15,309 nucleotides of DNA from Moraxella equi (GTDB lineage: Bacteria > Pseudomonadota > Gammaproteobacteria > Pseudomonadales > Moraxellaceae): assembly GCF_002027555.1 (NCBI RefSeq), contig NZ_MXAP01000117.1, positions 1 to 15,309 on the forward strand, in the 5' to 3' direction. The notes under the pieces were generated by a model, which was given only the letters and a program-made list of their open reading frames with translations, did no database searches and was not told the origin of the DNA. Each line of letters begins with the position of its first letter. The first letter of the stretch is position 1. The position numbers and the translations under genes were made by a program. Positions 1 through 6,408 of the stretch are shown in pieces.

Positions 1-125
1 GGGTTCGGTTGGTATATCTTAAAGGTGCGTGATGGGGTTACTTGACCGCCTGCGAAAATCAGCCCTGCTTGATATAAAAATAGCCCAATGGTAATCACAA
101 CCATGAGTAAATGCAAGTGTTTCAT
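1..125 (-). CDS. SirB-like small integral membrane protein, N-terminal part only
   Basis: An open frame starts with ATG at 125 and runs off the left edge, giving about 41 residues. The start MKHLHLLMVV is followed by a hydrophobic stretch (residues 5-26) that should be a membrane helix, then a polar loop. A histidine-containing KHLH start before a first helix resembles SirB/YchQ-family membrane proteins, whose function is unsettled. An AAGG ribosome binding site lies 8 bases upstream of the ATG. The gene follows greA by 57 bp on the same strand with no clear terminator between, so the two could be co-transcribed. With only the N-terminus visible, the family call is tentative; the presence of a coding start with a membrane helix is more secure. 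Confidence 0.45.
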   Translation of the reverse strand, partial: MKHLHLLMVVITIGLFLYQAGLIFAGGQVTPSRTFKIYQPN

Positions 126-182
126 AAGACGACCTTAGTAAGTTGTGTTGTTTGTGTTATCTGCGGCGACTGGCAAAGCTCA

Positions 183-659
183 TTATTCGTACAAGACTTC
201 AACAATCTCATACTCTGCCAAACCACTTGGGGTCTGGATTTTGGCTTCATCGCCTTCTGACTTACCAATCAAACCTTTGGCGATGGGACTGCCGACCGAG
301 ATTTTGCCGACTTTGACATCCGCTTCATCTTCGCCCACGATTTTGTAGCGTTTTTGCTCACCCGAATCCACGTCTTCGATGACCACGGTCACACCAAACA
401 CCACACGTCCGTCTTGGGGTAGGGTGGTTGGGTCAATGACCTGAGCCCCGCCAAGTTTTGCTTCGATGTCACGAATACGTGCTTCGGACAGCCCTTGCTG
501 TTCCCGAGCGGCATGGTATTCGGCATTTTCTTTTAGGTCGCCATGCTCACGAGCTTCGGCAATGGCGGCGGTAATGCGTGGACGCTCCACGGTTTTGAGC
601 TGTTTTAATTCTGCTTCTAGGGCGGCGTGTCCTTGTGGGGTCATGGGATAGCGTTGCAT
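183..659 (-). CDS. greA: Transcription elongation factor GreA
   Basis: GreA enters the secondary channel of RNA polymerase and stimulates cleavage of backtracked RNA, rescuing stalled complexes. The 158-residue product has the usual family length. Residues 1-75 form the antiparallel coiled-coil domain, with the tip motif [10 protein letters not shown] at 39-48, whose acidic residues D41 and E44 are the ones that position the catalytic magnesium in the family. Residues about 84-158 form the FKBP-like C-terminal domain, including the [11 protein letters not shown] segment. The ATG at 659 is supported by an AGGAGA ribosome binding site 6 bases upstream. A near-consensus promoter (762-790) and a terminator-like hairpin (691-719) lie in its leader, suggesting attenuation. 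A SirB-like gene follows on the same strand. Confidence 0.97.
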   Translation of the reverse strand: MQRYPMTPQGHAALEAELKQLKTVERPRITAAIAEAREHGDLKENAEYHAAREQQGLSEARIRDIEAKLGGAQVIDPTTLPQDGRVVFGVTVVIEDVDSGEQKRYKIVGEDEADVKVGKISVGSPIAKGLIGKSEGDEAKIQTPSGLAEYEIVEVLYE

Positions 660-690
660 GGTCTCTCCTGATAATTATCAATACATAGCT

Positions 691-719
691 AAAAACACCA
701 CGCCGATTGGGGTGGTGTT
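691..719 (-). terminator. Terminator-like hairpin in the greA leader
   Basis: Read on the minus strand, AACACCAC pairs with GTGGTGTT (712-719 with 694-701) around a 10-base loop, and the stem runs into five T residues (695-691). It lies downstream of the predicted greA promoter and about 30 bases before the greA ATG. It would therefore act inside the greA leader as an attenuator, although it could also end transcripts from the membrane protein genes at 796-1439. In E. coli a leader terminator upstream of greA generates the short GraL RNAs; equivalence here is inferred from layout only. Confidence 0.65.
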
Positions 720-761
720 CTGTCATCTGTGATTGGCTTTTTGCCAAATTGTTAGCTTGAT

Positions 762-790
762 AGTATACCAAAAACAGCCAGTGATTGCAA
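762..790 (-). promoter_or_regulatory. Sigma-70 promoter for greA
   Basis: On the minus strand a -35 box TTGCAA (785-790) and a -10 box TATACT (762-767) are separated by exactly 17 bases. The expected start near 755 gives a leader of about 95 bases to the greA ATG at 659. That leader contains the hairpin with a T-run at 691-719. The promoter sits immediately after the stop codon of the upstream small membrane protein gene, so greA appears to have its own transcript. Confidence 0.7.
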
Positions 791-795
791 CTGTT

Positions 796-1119
796 TTAAC
801 GCCAATATCTAAGTTTTGCCATCATAAATAACAGCCCCACAAACATCCCCAGATAATACGCCATACGCACATCAAAGCTGTCATCTCGGTACTTGATGGG
901 CAGACTGACAAGGGCGGTACAGCTTGGGATTAGCACAAGGTATAGCACCCAATTTTCCAGAACGTGAAGTATGCCTTGCATACTGTTGCCATTACCATAG
1001 CGATAAGCGGACAGACTTGTGAGCATGATGACGATGATAAGGGTCAAAATCAAGCCTTTGGGAATGTCCTTTGGCACAAAGCGGTCGGGTAAAATGTTGC
1101 TTATTTTAAAATTTGCCAT
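796..1119 (-). CDS. Small three-helix membrane protein of unknown function (second of a pair)
   Basis: I do not recognise this 107-residue protein. It has a short polar N-terminus (1-21), a first predicted membrane helix (about 22-40), a second (about 58-75), the polar segment KYRDDSFDVR, and a third helix (about 86-101) ending in a basic KLRYWR tail. Its ATG overlaps the TGA of the upstream gene (TGATG), so the two should be translationally coupled and made together. Size, helix spacing and the pattern K-[YF]-R followed about 11 residues later by A-x-x-L-G are shared with the upstream protein, hinting at an old tandem duplication. The gene is bounded downstream by the greA promoter. No functional assignment is offered. 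Confidence 0.7.
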   Translation of the reverse strand: MANFKISNILPDRFVPKDIPKGLILTLIIVIMLTSLSAYRYGNGNSMQGILHVLENWVLYLVLIPSCTALVSLPIKYRDDSFDVRMAYYLGMFVGLLFMMAKLRYWR

Positions 1120-1439
1120 CAGCTATACCGCCCCATAATCGTTAAAATCGTCACAACAGATGTAAGATACCCAAGCGTGATGGCGTTCTGGGTTTGGATA
1201 TTCGCCCCTCTAAATTTGTTTAAAATTTTTGCCCCACCAACAAATAATGCTGGCACAACAATCATAAAAAACGACACCACCACAGACGCATGACGCACCA
1301 CCGCCCCCACGTCATGCCCTGCCAGTAGGCGAAAGCCATACCCTGCCAAGGCAAGTACAAGGGCAAAAACAGCAAGCCCAATGGTTACGCCAATGGGGAC
1401 AAGGCTTGGGGGTTTGGGGATGGGGTGAGTCTCTTGCAT
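1119..1439 (-). CDS. Small three-helix membrane protein of unknown function (first of a pair)
   Basis: I do not recognise this 106-residue protein. After a proline-rich N-terminus (HPIPKPPSLVP) it has predicted membrane helices at about residues 15-38, 50-69 and 86-102, with a charged segment ILNKFRGANIQTQN between the last two. It ends with a 1-base overlap with the next gene, indicating a two-gene operon. No ribosome binding site is visible; instead a TATAAT hexamer (1441-1446) lies one base before the ATG. If that hexamer is a real -10 box, the transcript would have almost no leader. No other plausible start codon exists in the first 50 residues. Resemblance to the downstream gene product in length and topology suggests duplicated subunits of one small membrane complex, which is inference. 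Confidence 0.65.
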   Translation of the reverse strand: MQETHPIPKPPSLVPIGVTIGLAVFALVLALAGYGFRLLAGHDVGAVVRHASVVVSFFMIVVPALFVGGAKILNKFRGANIQTQNAITLGYLTSVVTILTIMGRYS

Positions 1440-1476
1440 AATTATACCTAACGAATTTGATATCTACCACAGGCTT

Positions 1477-1500
1477 TGTAGGGACGTGCTGAGCGTGTCC
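1477..1500 (+). repeat. 24-bp TGTAGGG palindromic repeat, copy 1
   Basis: This copy begins TGTAGGGACGTGCTG and ends GTGTCC. It is a 24-bp unit shared with copies at 1522-1545, 1619-1642 and 12546-12569. It is the most diverged copy, with only GGAC/GTCC and adjacent bases left of the dyad. It faces copy 2 in inverted orientation 21 bp away (18 of 24 positions identical), so the two together could form a long imperfect hairpin. Confidence 0.6.
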
Positions 1501-1521
1501 TTTAATGTTATCATTTTTTAT

Positions 1522-1545
1522 AGGCGTGCGCAGCACGCCCCTACA
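1522..1545 (-). repeat. 24-bp TGTAGGG palindromic repeat, copy 2
   Basis: Read on the minus strand this copy begins TGTAGGGGCGTGCTG. Its internal dyad GGCGTGC-gca-GCACGCC (1523-1539) is a perfect 7-bp stem. It is inverted relative to copy 1, the arrangement expected of REP/BIME-like palindromic elements. Confidence 0.65.
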
Positions 1546-1618
1546 CCCAAACATCATTACATTTGTGGTAATTTTAAATTTTCTTGGGTATATTTAATTG
1601 GTTTGGTTTATGGCATTA

Positions 1619-1642
1619 GGGCAAATGTGGCTCGCCCCTACA
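1619..1642 (-). repeat. 24-bp TGTAGGG palindromic repeat, copy 3
   Basis: On the minus strand this copy begins TGTAGGGGCGAGCC and ends TTTGCCC, with only the outer GGGC/GCCC part of the dyad conserved. It ends 25 bp beyond the rpe stop codon. The rest of the 1440-1667 spacer is AT-rich and shows no other gene. Confidence 0.6.
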
Positions 1643-1667
1643 TTCATATTTTCAAATAGAAAAACAT

Positions 1668-2363
1668 TTATTTGGCAAAATCTGATTTGGTAAGCTCATC
1701 ACGCATTTTGTCAATGACCGTCTTATAATCATCTTTACCAAAAATCGCCGAACCCGCCACAAACATATCCACGCCCGCATCCGCAATCGCACGGATATTA
1801 TCAGGATTGACACCGCCGTCAATCTCCAAGCGAATGTCAAGCCCACGCTCATCTATCATACGGCGAATCGCTCGCACTTTATCAAGCGTGCCGTCAATGA
1901 ACTTTTGTCCGCCAAAACCAGGGTTTACACTCATGATAAGAATCTGGTCAAGTTTGTCAATGGTATAATCTAGGTAGTGTAGGGGCGTGGCAGGGTTAAA
2001 CACCAGTCCGCACTTGATACCACCATCCTTGATAAGCTGTAAACTTCTGTCAATATGCTCCGATGCCTCTGGGTGGAACGTGATGATGTCCGCCCCTGCC
2101 TTGATAAATTCTTCAATCATTCTATCGACAGGCTTTACCATCAGATGCACATCAATCGGAGCGGTAATGCCATAATCTTTTAAGGCACGGCAGACCATCG
2201 CCCCGAAGGTCAAATTTGGTACATAATGGTTGTCCATGACATCAAAATGCACCACGTCCGCCCCTGCGTCTAACACGGCTTTTGTGTCATCGCCCAAGCG
2301 AGCAAAATCGGCTGATAAAATGGACGGAGCGATAAGAAATTGTTTTTCGGGTAGAATTTTCAT
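1668..2363 (-). CDS. rpe: Ribulose-phosphate 3-epimerase
   Basis: Rpe interconverts D-ribulose 5-phosphate and D-xylulose 5-phosphate in the cytosolic non-oxidative pentose phosphate pathway. The 231-residue TIM barrel carries the family signatures: APSILSAD (12-19), [12 protein letters not shown] (39-50), DVHLMV (71-76), [11 protein letters not shown] (145-155) and LEIDGGVN (179-186). The expected active-site and metal ligands H39, D41, H73 and D182 are all present, and S14 occupies the conserved serine position. The ATG at 2363 gives a normal family length; the sequence upstream is AT-rich with no strong ribosome binding site. The gene is separated from fadL by a strong terminator (2421-2458) and probably has its own promoter in the 60-bp gap, where a weak extended TGCTATCAT -10 can be seen. 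Confidence 0.97.
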   Translation of the reverse strand: MKILPEKQFLIAPSILSADFARLGDDTKAVLDAGADVVHFDVMDNHYVPNLTFGAMVCRALKDYGITAPIDVHLMVKPVDRMIEEFIKAGADIITFHPEASEHIDRSLQLIKDGGIKCGLVFNPATPLHYLDYTIDKLDQILIMSVNPGFGGQKFIDGTLDKVRAIRRMIDERGLDIRLEIDGGVNPDNIRAIADAGVDMFVAGSAIFGKDDYKTVIDKMRDELTKSDFAK

Positions 2364-2420
2364 ATTAGATAATAAAGTTAAAATTTGGCTTATGATAGCA
2401 GATTTTTACTTATTTTAAAA

Positions 2421-2458
2421 ATAAAAAAACAAGCCAAAACATCTGCTTTGACTTGTTT
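2421..2458 (-). terminator. Rho-independent terminator of the fadL/ompE-like gene
   Basis: On the minus strand, AAACAAGTCAAA pairs with TTTGGCTTGTTT (2447-2458 with 2427-2438, including a T-G pair) around an 8-base loop, and seven T residues follow. It begins 17 bp after the stop codon of the outer membrane protein gene and should end that transcript before rpe. Confidence 0.8.
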
Positions 2459-2475
2459 TAAACATTTTGCCATGA

Positions 2476-3864
2476 TTATTTTTGCTGATAAGCTAGCTTC
2501 ACACCTGCGATAAAGCCATCATTATCATCAAATTCACCCACTTTTACACCATTAGGCAACTGAGCGGTAGCATCACCAAATTTCAGGTATTTGCCACCCA
2601 CCGATACCGACCATTCTGGGGTAACGTTATATTTTGCACCCAAACCTAGGCTGTAATAACCTTTGATGGGTCCAAGCGTACTAACAGGATTGCCTGCTCC
2701 ACTGTCATAGCCGACACTGCCTGATACAGCAAGTTTATCATTAAGTTTCTTACCCAAACCAACTTCGGCCGACCATTGGTCTTTATCATAACCCACGATG
2801 GGTAATGGCACGTTGTTATTTCCTAAGGCGGTTACGTTACCATACTGTGGTGGACGAACGTCAAAGTCAGACCATGGTGCATAGCGTACTTTGGCAGTTA
2901 GGAGCGTGGTTGGGTTGATGCCAGTTTGAAAATCTAGGTTCCAGGACTCAGGCAGGGTTACTTTAAAGTTTTGAGAGCCTGCATAGGTTGTGGCAGGCAC
3001 CACTTCGGCAATAGAACGCTCGTGGTCAATCTCAGAGCGGTAGGTCAAGGCAGCTTTTAGGGCAATCTCAGGCTTGTGATAAGCAACACCAGCGACCCAG
3101 CCATAACCCATGTCCGCCCCGATGTTGGCATCATAGCCTGTCATCGGTCCATAAGCGGTGCCACGCAAATGCACTTCACCAGTTAAGCGTTGCATTTGTG
3201 GGCCACCATAGATTTGGAAATTTTTATTTTCGCCCAATTTAGCACCGAGCAATAATGTGGCGTTTTGGGTGCGAATTTCTACATTGGTACCTTCGCCTTT
3301 TTGTTCTTCGGCAGTAGATGCGACATTTAACGCACTGCCTAAGCGACGAGCAGTCGTGACAGCGGTAGCAAGTTGTGCTTGTAATGCAGTAGTATCACCA
3401 CCAACTGCTGCTGTTTGTGCAATGACATTTTGTAACTGAGCAATACCAGCTTGTGCTTGAGCAAGGCCTGCTTGGGCAGTTGCCACATTAGGGACAAGCC
3501 CGCCAGTTAAAGCACGAACCGTTGTATCCGCTCCTTGACTAACAAAGTTATTGCTACCACCATACTGTACCGCTGCACCCCATGGCTCATCATAGAGAAC
3601 ACCGACGCTAAACGTGTCATTAATGTCCGCTTTCACACCAAAGCGAGCAAAGTCATAGGCTTCGGCGATGTCAGAGATTGAGTTGCCAGATGTATCCTTA
3701 CCCGAGATGTCCGCATCAATATAGGTGTAGACCACTTCGCCATAAGTGCCTTCTTGTAAAAATGCCGTGATGTCCTGCCCTGAACGGTCAAGACCTGCCG
3801 CGTTTGCCACGCCAACTGCACTGATGGATGCAATCGCTACTGCTAAATGTTTGTAGTTAAACAT
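2476..3864 (-). CDS. FadL/OmpP1-family outer membrane channel (Moraxella OmpE-like)
   Basis: FadL-family proteins are monomeric beta-barrels that move long-chain fatty acids and other hydrophobic compounds across the outer membrane. The 462-residue product has a signal peptide (1-22) with a likely cleavage site ANA before AGLDRSGQ. That mature N-terminus is typical of FadL-like proteins in Moraxella and Acinetobacter; Moraxella catarrhalis OmpE is such a protein. The rest shows alternating aromatic and hydrophobic strands. Residues about 120-185 are instead an Ala/Gln-rich helical segment (LAQAQAGIAQLQNVIAQ), unlike beta-barrel sequence. The protein ends in LAYQQK rather than a terminal phenylalanine. 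The start at 3864 is chosen because a GGAGTGG ribosome binding site and the signal peptide follow from it. The frame extends to 3987, but that region is the leader of the predicted promoter. Confidence 0.85.
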   Translation of the reverse strand: MFNYKHLAVAIASISAVGVANAAGLDRSGQDITAFLQEGTYGEVVYTYIDADISGKDTSGNSISDIAEAYDFARFGVKADINDTFSVGVLYDEPWGAAVQYGGSNNFVSQGADTTVRALTGGLVPNVATAQAGLAQAQAGIAQLQNVIAQTAAVGGDTTALQAQLATAVTTARRLGSALNVASTAEEQKGEGTNVEIRTQNATLLLGAKLGENKNFQIYGGPQMQRLTGEVHLRGTAYGPMTGYDANIGADMGYGWVAGVAYHKPEIALKAALTYRSEIDHERSIAEVVPATTYAGSQNFKVTLPESWNLDFQTGINPTTLLTAKVRYAPWSDFDVRPPQYGNVTALGNNNVPLPIVGYDKDQWSAEVGLGKKLNDKLAVSGSVGYDSGAGNPVSTLGPIKGYYSLGLGAKYNVTPEWSVSVGGKYLKFGDATAQLPNGVKVGEFDDNDGFIAGVKLAYQQK

Positions 3865-3960
3865 AGAACCACTCCAATGATTACCATAAAATTTCCGTAT
3901 GTCGCACATACCGCCTAGAAATTTGGTTAAAACATCCATACAACCGTTTTTACAATCGTA

Positions 3961-3983
3961 TAACAAACGTTTTAACAAATGTT
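3961..3983. repeat. Two 11-bp direct repeats in the fadL-like gene leader
   Basis: TAACAAACGTT (3961-3971) and TAACAAATGTT (3973-3983) are near-identical units repeated with a 12-bp period. They lie just downstream of the predicted transcription start (about 3987) of the outer membrane protein gene. Their position would suit a regulator binding site or an RNA-level element. This is pattern evidence only. Confidence 0.35.
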
Positions 3984-3993
3984 TCATTGCTAC

Positions 3994-4022
3994 ATATTAA
4001 AACAAAATAAACACGAATGCAA
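3994..4022 (-). promoter_or_regulatory. Sigma-70 promoter for the FadL-like gene
   Basis: On the minus strand TTGCAT (4017-4022) and TAATAT (3994-3999) are spaced by 17 bases. Initiation near 3987 gives a leader of roughly 120 bases before the ATG at 3864. This argues against the longer in-frame ATG at 3987, which would coincide with the transcript start. Confidence 0.6.
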
Positions 4023-4027
4023 TAGCA

Positions 4028-4061
4028 AAAATCGCACAAAATCACTATTTTTTGCGATTTT
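4028..4061 (-). terminator. Inverted repeat between slyX and fadL-like gene, possible slyX terminator
   Basis: AAAATCGCA (4028-4036) and TGCGATTTT (4053-4061) form a 9-bp inverted repeat with a 16-base AT-rich loop. On the minus strand the stem ends in a run of T residues (TTTTTGC), so it may end slyX transcripts about 85 bp after the stop codon. It also lies 6 bp upstream of the fadL-like -35 box and could be an operator instead. Confidence 0.4.
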
Positions 4062-4145
4062 ATCAGAAATTTTTGTAATTATAGATAAAATATTACAAAT
4101 AAGAATAATTATTATAAATTAAATACCGTTTTTTATTTTACCCAC

Positions 4146-4361
4146 TCAATAATGCGGTGGTCTGTCTGCGAGTAAATCAAACGGAGCAATGCCGTCATCA
4201 TCACGACTTTCTAAGAATTTATACAAGAACTTTAATTGGTCTTGTAAGTCCTTTAAGGTCTTATCTTGCTGGGCGGTGACGTCATTTAGCGTATCTACCG
4301 TATTTTCAAGATAGGCGATTTTGATTTGCAAATCAGTAATATCAGCGTGGGTGGCGGTCAT
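4146..4361 (-). CDS. slyX: SlyX family protein
   Basis: SlyX is a small soluble coiled-coil protein of unknown function, conserved in proteobacteria and often found beside slyD in enterics. The 71-residue product matches the family length. It has a heptad-patterned helix over about residues 8-50 (ITDLQIKIAYLENTVDTLND and following) and ends with the diagnostic DRPPHY tail. A GGGGA-type ribosome binding site (AAGGGGAAAATAAA) precedes the ATG at 4361. It is divergent from uup across a 78-bp gap. The 281-bp stretch between the FadL-like start and slyX is strongly AT-rich and holds only the promoter and repeats listed separately. Confidence 0.92.
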   Translation of the reverse strand: MTATHADITDLQIKIAYLENTVDTLNDVTAQQDKTLKDLQDQLKFLYKFLESRDDDGIAPFDLLADRPPHY

Positions 4362-4392
4362 TTTATTTTCCCCTTTAAGGTGTAAAATTTGC

Positions 4393-4398
4393 TATAAT
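4393..4398 (+). promoter_or_regulatory. Extended -10 promoter for uup
   Basis: TGCTATAAT ending at 4398 is a perfect extended -10 element, 41 bases before the uup ATG. The -35 region is weak (around TTTAAG at 4373-4378), as is usual for extended -10 promoters. The expected start near 4405 gives a leader of about 35 bases. Confidence 0.55.
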
Positions 4399-4439
4399 TG
4401 CCCCATTTTATCATTGAAAATCCGTATTGAAAATAAATT

Positions 4440-6392
4440 ATGGCACTCATTCATCTAAAAAATATCTCCCTTGCCTTTGGCGTCGCCCCCATTTTAGACC
4501 ATGTTAATTTTAGCCTTGATGCAGGCGAGCGGGTGTGTCTCATCGGACGAAATGGCGAAGGCAAATCCACGCTGTTTAAGCTTATTGACGGCACGCAAGC
4601 CCCCGATGACGGTGAGATTATCATCGCAGACGGCTTGCGTGTTGCCATGCTTGCCCAAGACGTGCCAAACGATGACGGCACCTTGCTTGACATTGTCATG
4701 AATGGCGATGAAAAAGTGGCAACTCTGCTTCGCCAATACCACGACCTATCGGACAAATGTGGGATGGGCGACATGACCGCTTGCGAGCGTATGACGGACG
4801 TACAACATGAGATTGACGCCCTGCACGGCTGGGAGTTGGAGCGAAACGCCCGCACCTTGCTTGACAACATGGGGTTAAATCCCACAGATCGCCTTGCCGA
4901 CCTATCAGGCGGACGAAAACGCCGTGTCCTGCTCGCTCGGGCGTTGGTGGTTAAGCCTGATGTGTTGTTACTTGATGAGCCGACCAACCATTTGGACGTG
5001 GAGAGTATTGATTGGCTAGAAAACTACCTGCTCGGGCAAAATTTGACCGTGCTGTTTATCACGCACGACCGCAAATTTGTGGACAATCTTGCCACTCGCA
5101 TTGTGGAATTGGATAGGGGAAAACTCTCCACTTATGACGTAACACAAGGGGTCAAGGGCTATGCTCGCTATCAAAAATTAAAAGAATTGGAGCTTGCCAG
5201 CGAAGCCAAATCCTTTGAAGAATTTGACAAAAAACTTGCCCAAGAAGAAGTCTGGATTCGCCAAGGCATTAAGGCAAGGCGTACTCGTAATGAAGGGCGT
5301 GTGCGTGCACTAAAGGCACTTCGTGAAGAGCGAAAGCAACGCCGTGATGTGGTGGGGAGCGTCTCACTCACCCAAAACGTATCCGAAAAATCAGGAAAAA
5401 TCGTCTGTGAAGTCAAGGACTTAAGCCTGGAATATGATGGCAAAATACTGGTCAAAAACTTCTCAACCCTGCTCATGCGTGGCGATAAAGTTGGCATCAT
5501 CGGCAATAATGGCGTGGGCAAAACGACCCTAATCCGCACCGTGCTTGGGCTTGACGACTCCGCCAAAGTAAGCGGTACAGTCAAACTCGGTACAAACCTA
5601 AATATCGCCTTTTTTGACCAATTAAAAGACCAATTAGACTTTGATAAATCCGTTGCCGAAAACGTCTCCGAAGGCTCGGACTATGTGGACGTGGGCGGAA
5701 GACGCACGCACATTTTGGGGTATTTGCAGGACTTTTTGTTCACGCCAAACCGTGCCAGAACGCCTGTCAAGGCTCTATCAGGGGGCGAAAAAGCCCGTGT
5801 ACTGCTTGCCAAAAATTTGCTAAAACCTGCCAACGTCTTGGTGCTTGATGAGCCGACCAACGACCTTGACATGGCAACTTTGGAGCTTTTGGAAGAATTT
5901 GTTGCAGGATTTGACGGTACGATTTTACTCATCAGTCACGACCGCACCTTTATGGACAACGTGGTAACGCAGACGTGGGTATTTGGCACGGACAAGGACG
6001 GTCATGGCGTGATTGATGAATATGTGGGCGGTTATCAAGATTATCTGACCCAAAAAGCACGGAGTGAACCAACCAAGCCCAAAACGGATAAAGTTGAAAA
6101 AGCGGAAAAATCAGAAACAGTCAAAACTGACAAACCAAAATCCGACACGCCCAAGCCCGAGCAAAAACGCAAACTCTCCTATAAAGAGCAACGTGAATTA
6201 GAAAGCCTGCCCAATGAAATCACCGAACTTGAAAACGAGCAAAGCGAGCTAAATGACAAACTGGCGGACGGTTCGCTATTCGTTAGCGATTTGGCATTGG
6301 CGACCCAATACAGCGAACGGCTTGGCGAGATTGACGAGCTTTTAATGGAGAAGTTGGAGCGTTGGGACGAATTGGAAAATTTGGTAAAATAA
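4440..6392 (+). CDS. uup: ABC-F family ATPase Uup
   Basis: Uup is a cytosolic ABC-F protein with two ATPase domains and no membrane part. In E. coli it is linked to suppression of transposon excision and to ribosome and replication-intermediate functions. The 650-residue product has Walker A GRNGEGKST (36-44), signature LSGGRKRR (155-162) and Walker B LLLDEPTNHLD (176-186). An inter-domain arm follows (about 235-320) with the basic RQGIKARRTRNEGRVRALKA stretch. The second half has Walker A GNNGVGKTT (355-363), signature LSGGEKAR (446-453) and LDEPTNDLD (469-477). After a Lys/Glu/Pro-rich linker (about 540-580) comes the C-terminal coiled coil (about 585-648) that separates Uup from EttA-type proteins. 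Length and order are normal for Uup. No clear ribosome binding site precedes the ATG. lpxL follows after 16 bp. Confidence 0.94.
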   Translation: MALIHLKNISLAFGVAPILDHVNFSLDAGERVCLIGRNGEGKSTLFKLIDGTQAPDDGEIIIADGLRVAMLAQDVPNDDGTLLDIVMNGDEKVATLLRQYHDLSDKCGMGDMTACERMTDVQHEIDALHGWELERNARTLLDNMGLNPTDRLADLSGGRKRRVLLARALVVKPDVLLLDEPTNHLDVESIDWLENYLLGQNLTVLFITHDRKFVDNLATRIVELDRGKLSTYDVTQGVKGYARYQKLKELELASEAKSFEEFDKKLAQEEVWIRQGIKARRTRNEGRVRALKALREERKQRRDVVGSVSLTQNVSEKSGKIVCEVKDLSLEYDGKILVKNFSTLLMRGDKVGIIGNNGVGKTTLIRTVLGLDDSAKVSGTVKLGTNLNIAFFDQLKDQLDFDKSVAENVSEGSDYVDVGGRRTHILGYLQDFLFTPNRARTPVKALSGGEKARVLLAKNLLKPANVLVLDEPTNDLDMATLELLEEFVAGFDGTILLISHDRTFMDNVVTQTWVFGTDKDGHGVIDEYVGGYQDYLTQKARSEPTKPKTDKVEKAEKSETVKTDKPKSDTPKPEQKRKLSYKEQRELESLPNEITELENEQSELNDKLADGSLFVSDLALATQYSERLGEIDELLMEKLERWDELENLVK

Positions 6393-6408
6393 ATACAGGC
6401 AAAAAACA

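Noticed and set aside
1977..1990. TGTAGGGGCGTGG inside rpe, resembling the 24-bp repeat
   Set aside because: It encodes part of the conserved Rpe segment [11 protein letters not shown] and lacks the dyad and the GCCC end, so the match is a coding coincidence.
2364..2420. rpe promoter with extended -10 TGCTATCAT
   Set aside because: The -35 is poor and the region is so AT-rich that the match is not convincing enough for a separate feature.
3865..3987. 41-residue N-terminal extension of the FadL-like protein
   Set aside because: It would put the signal peptide internally, the ATG coincides with the predicted transcript start, and the ATG at 3864 has a good ribosome binding site.
4451..4987. 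Long minus-strand open frame opposite uup
   Set aside because: Uup is unmistakable on the plus strand; the antisense frame is serine/arginine-rich shadow sequence without motifs or ribosome binding site.
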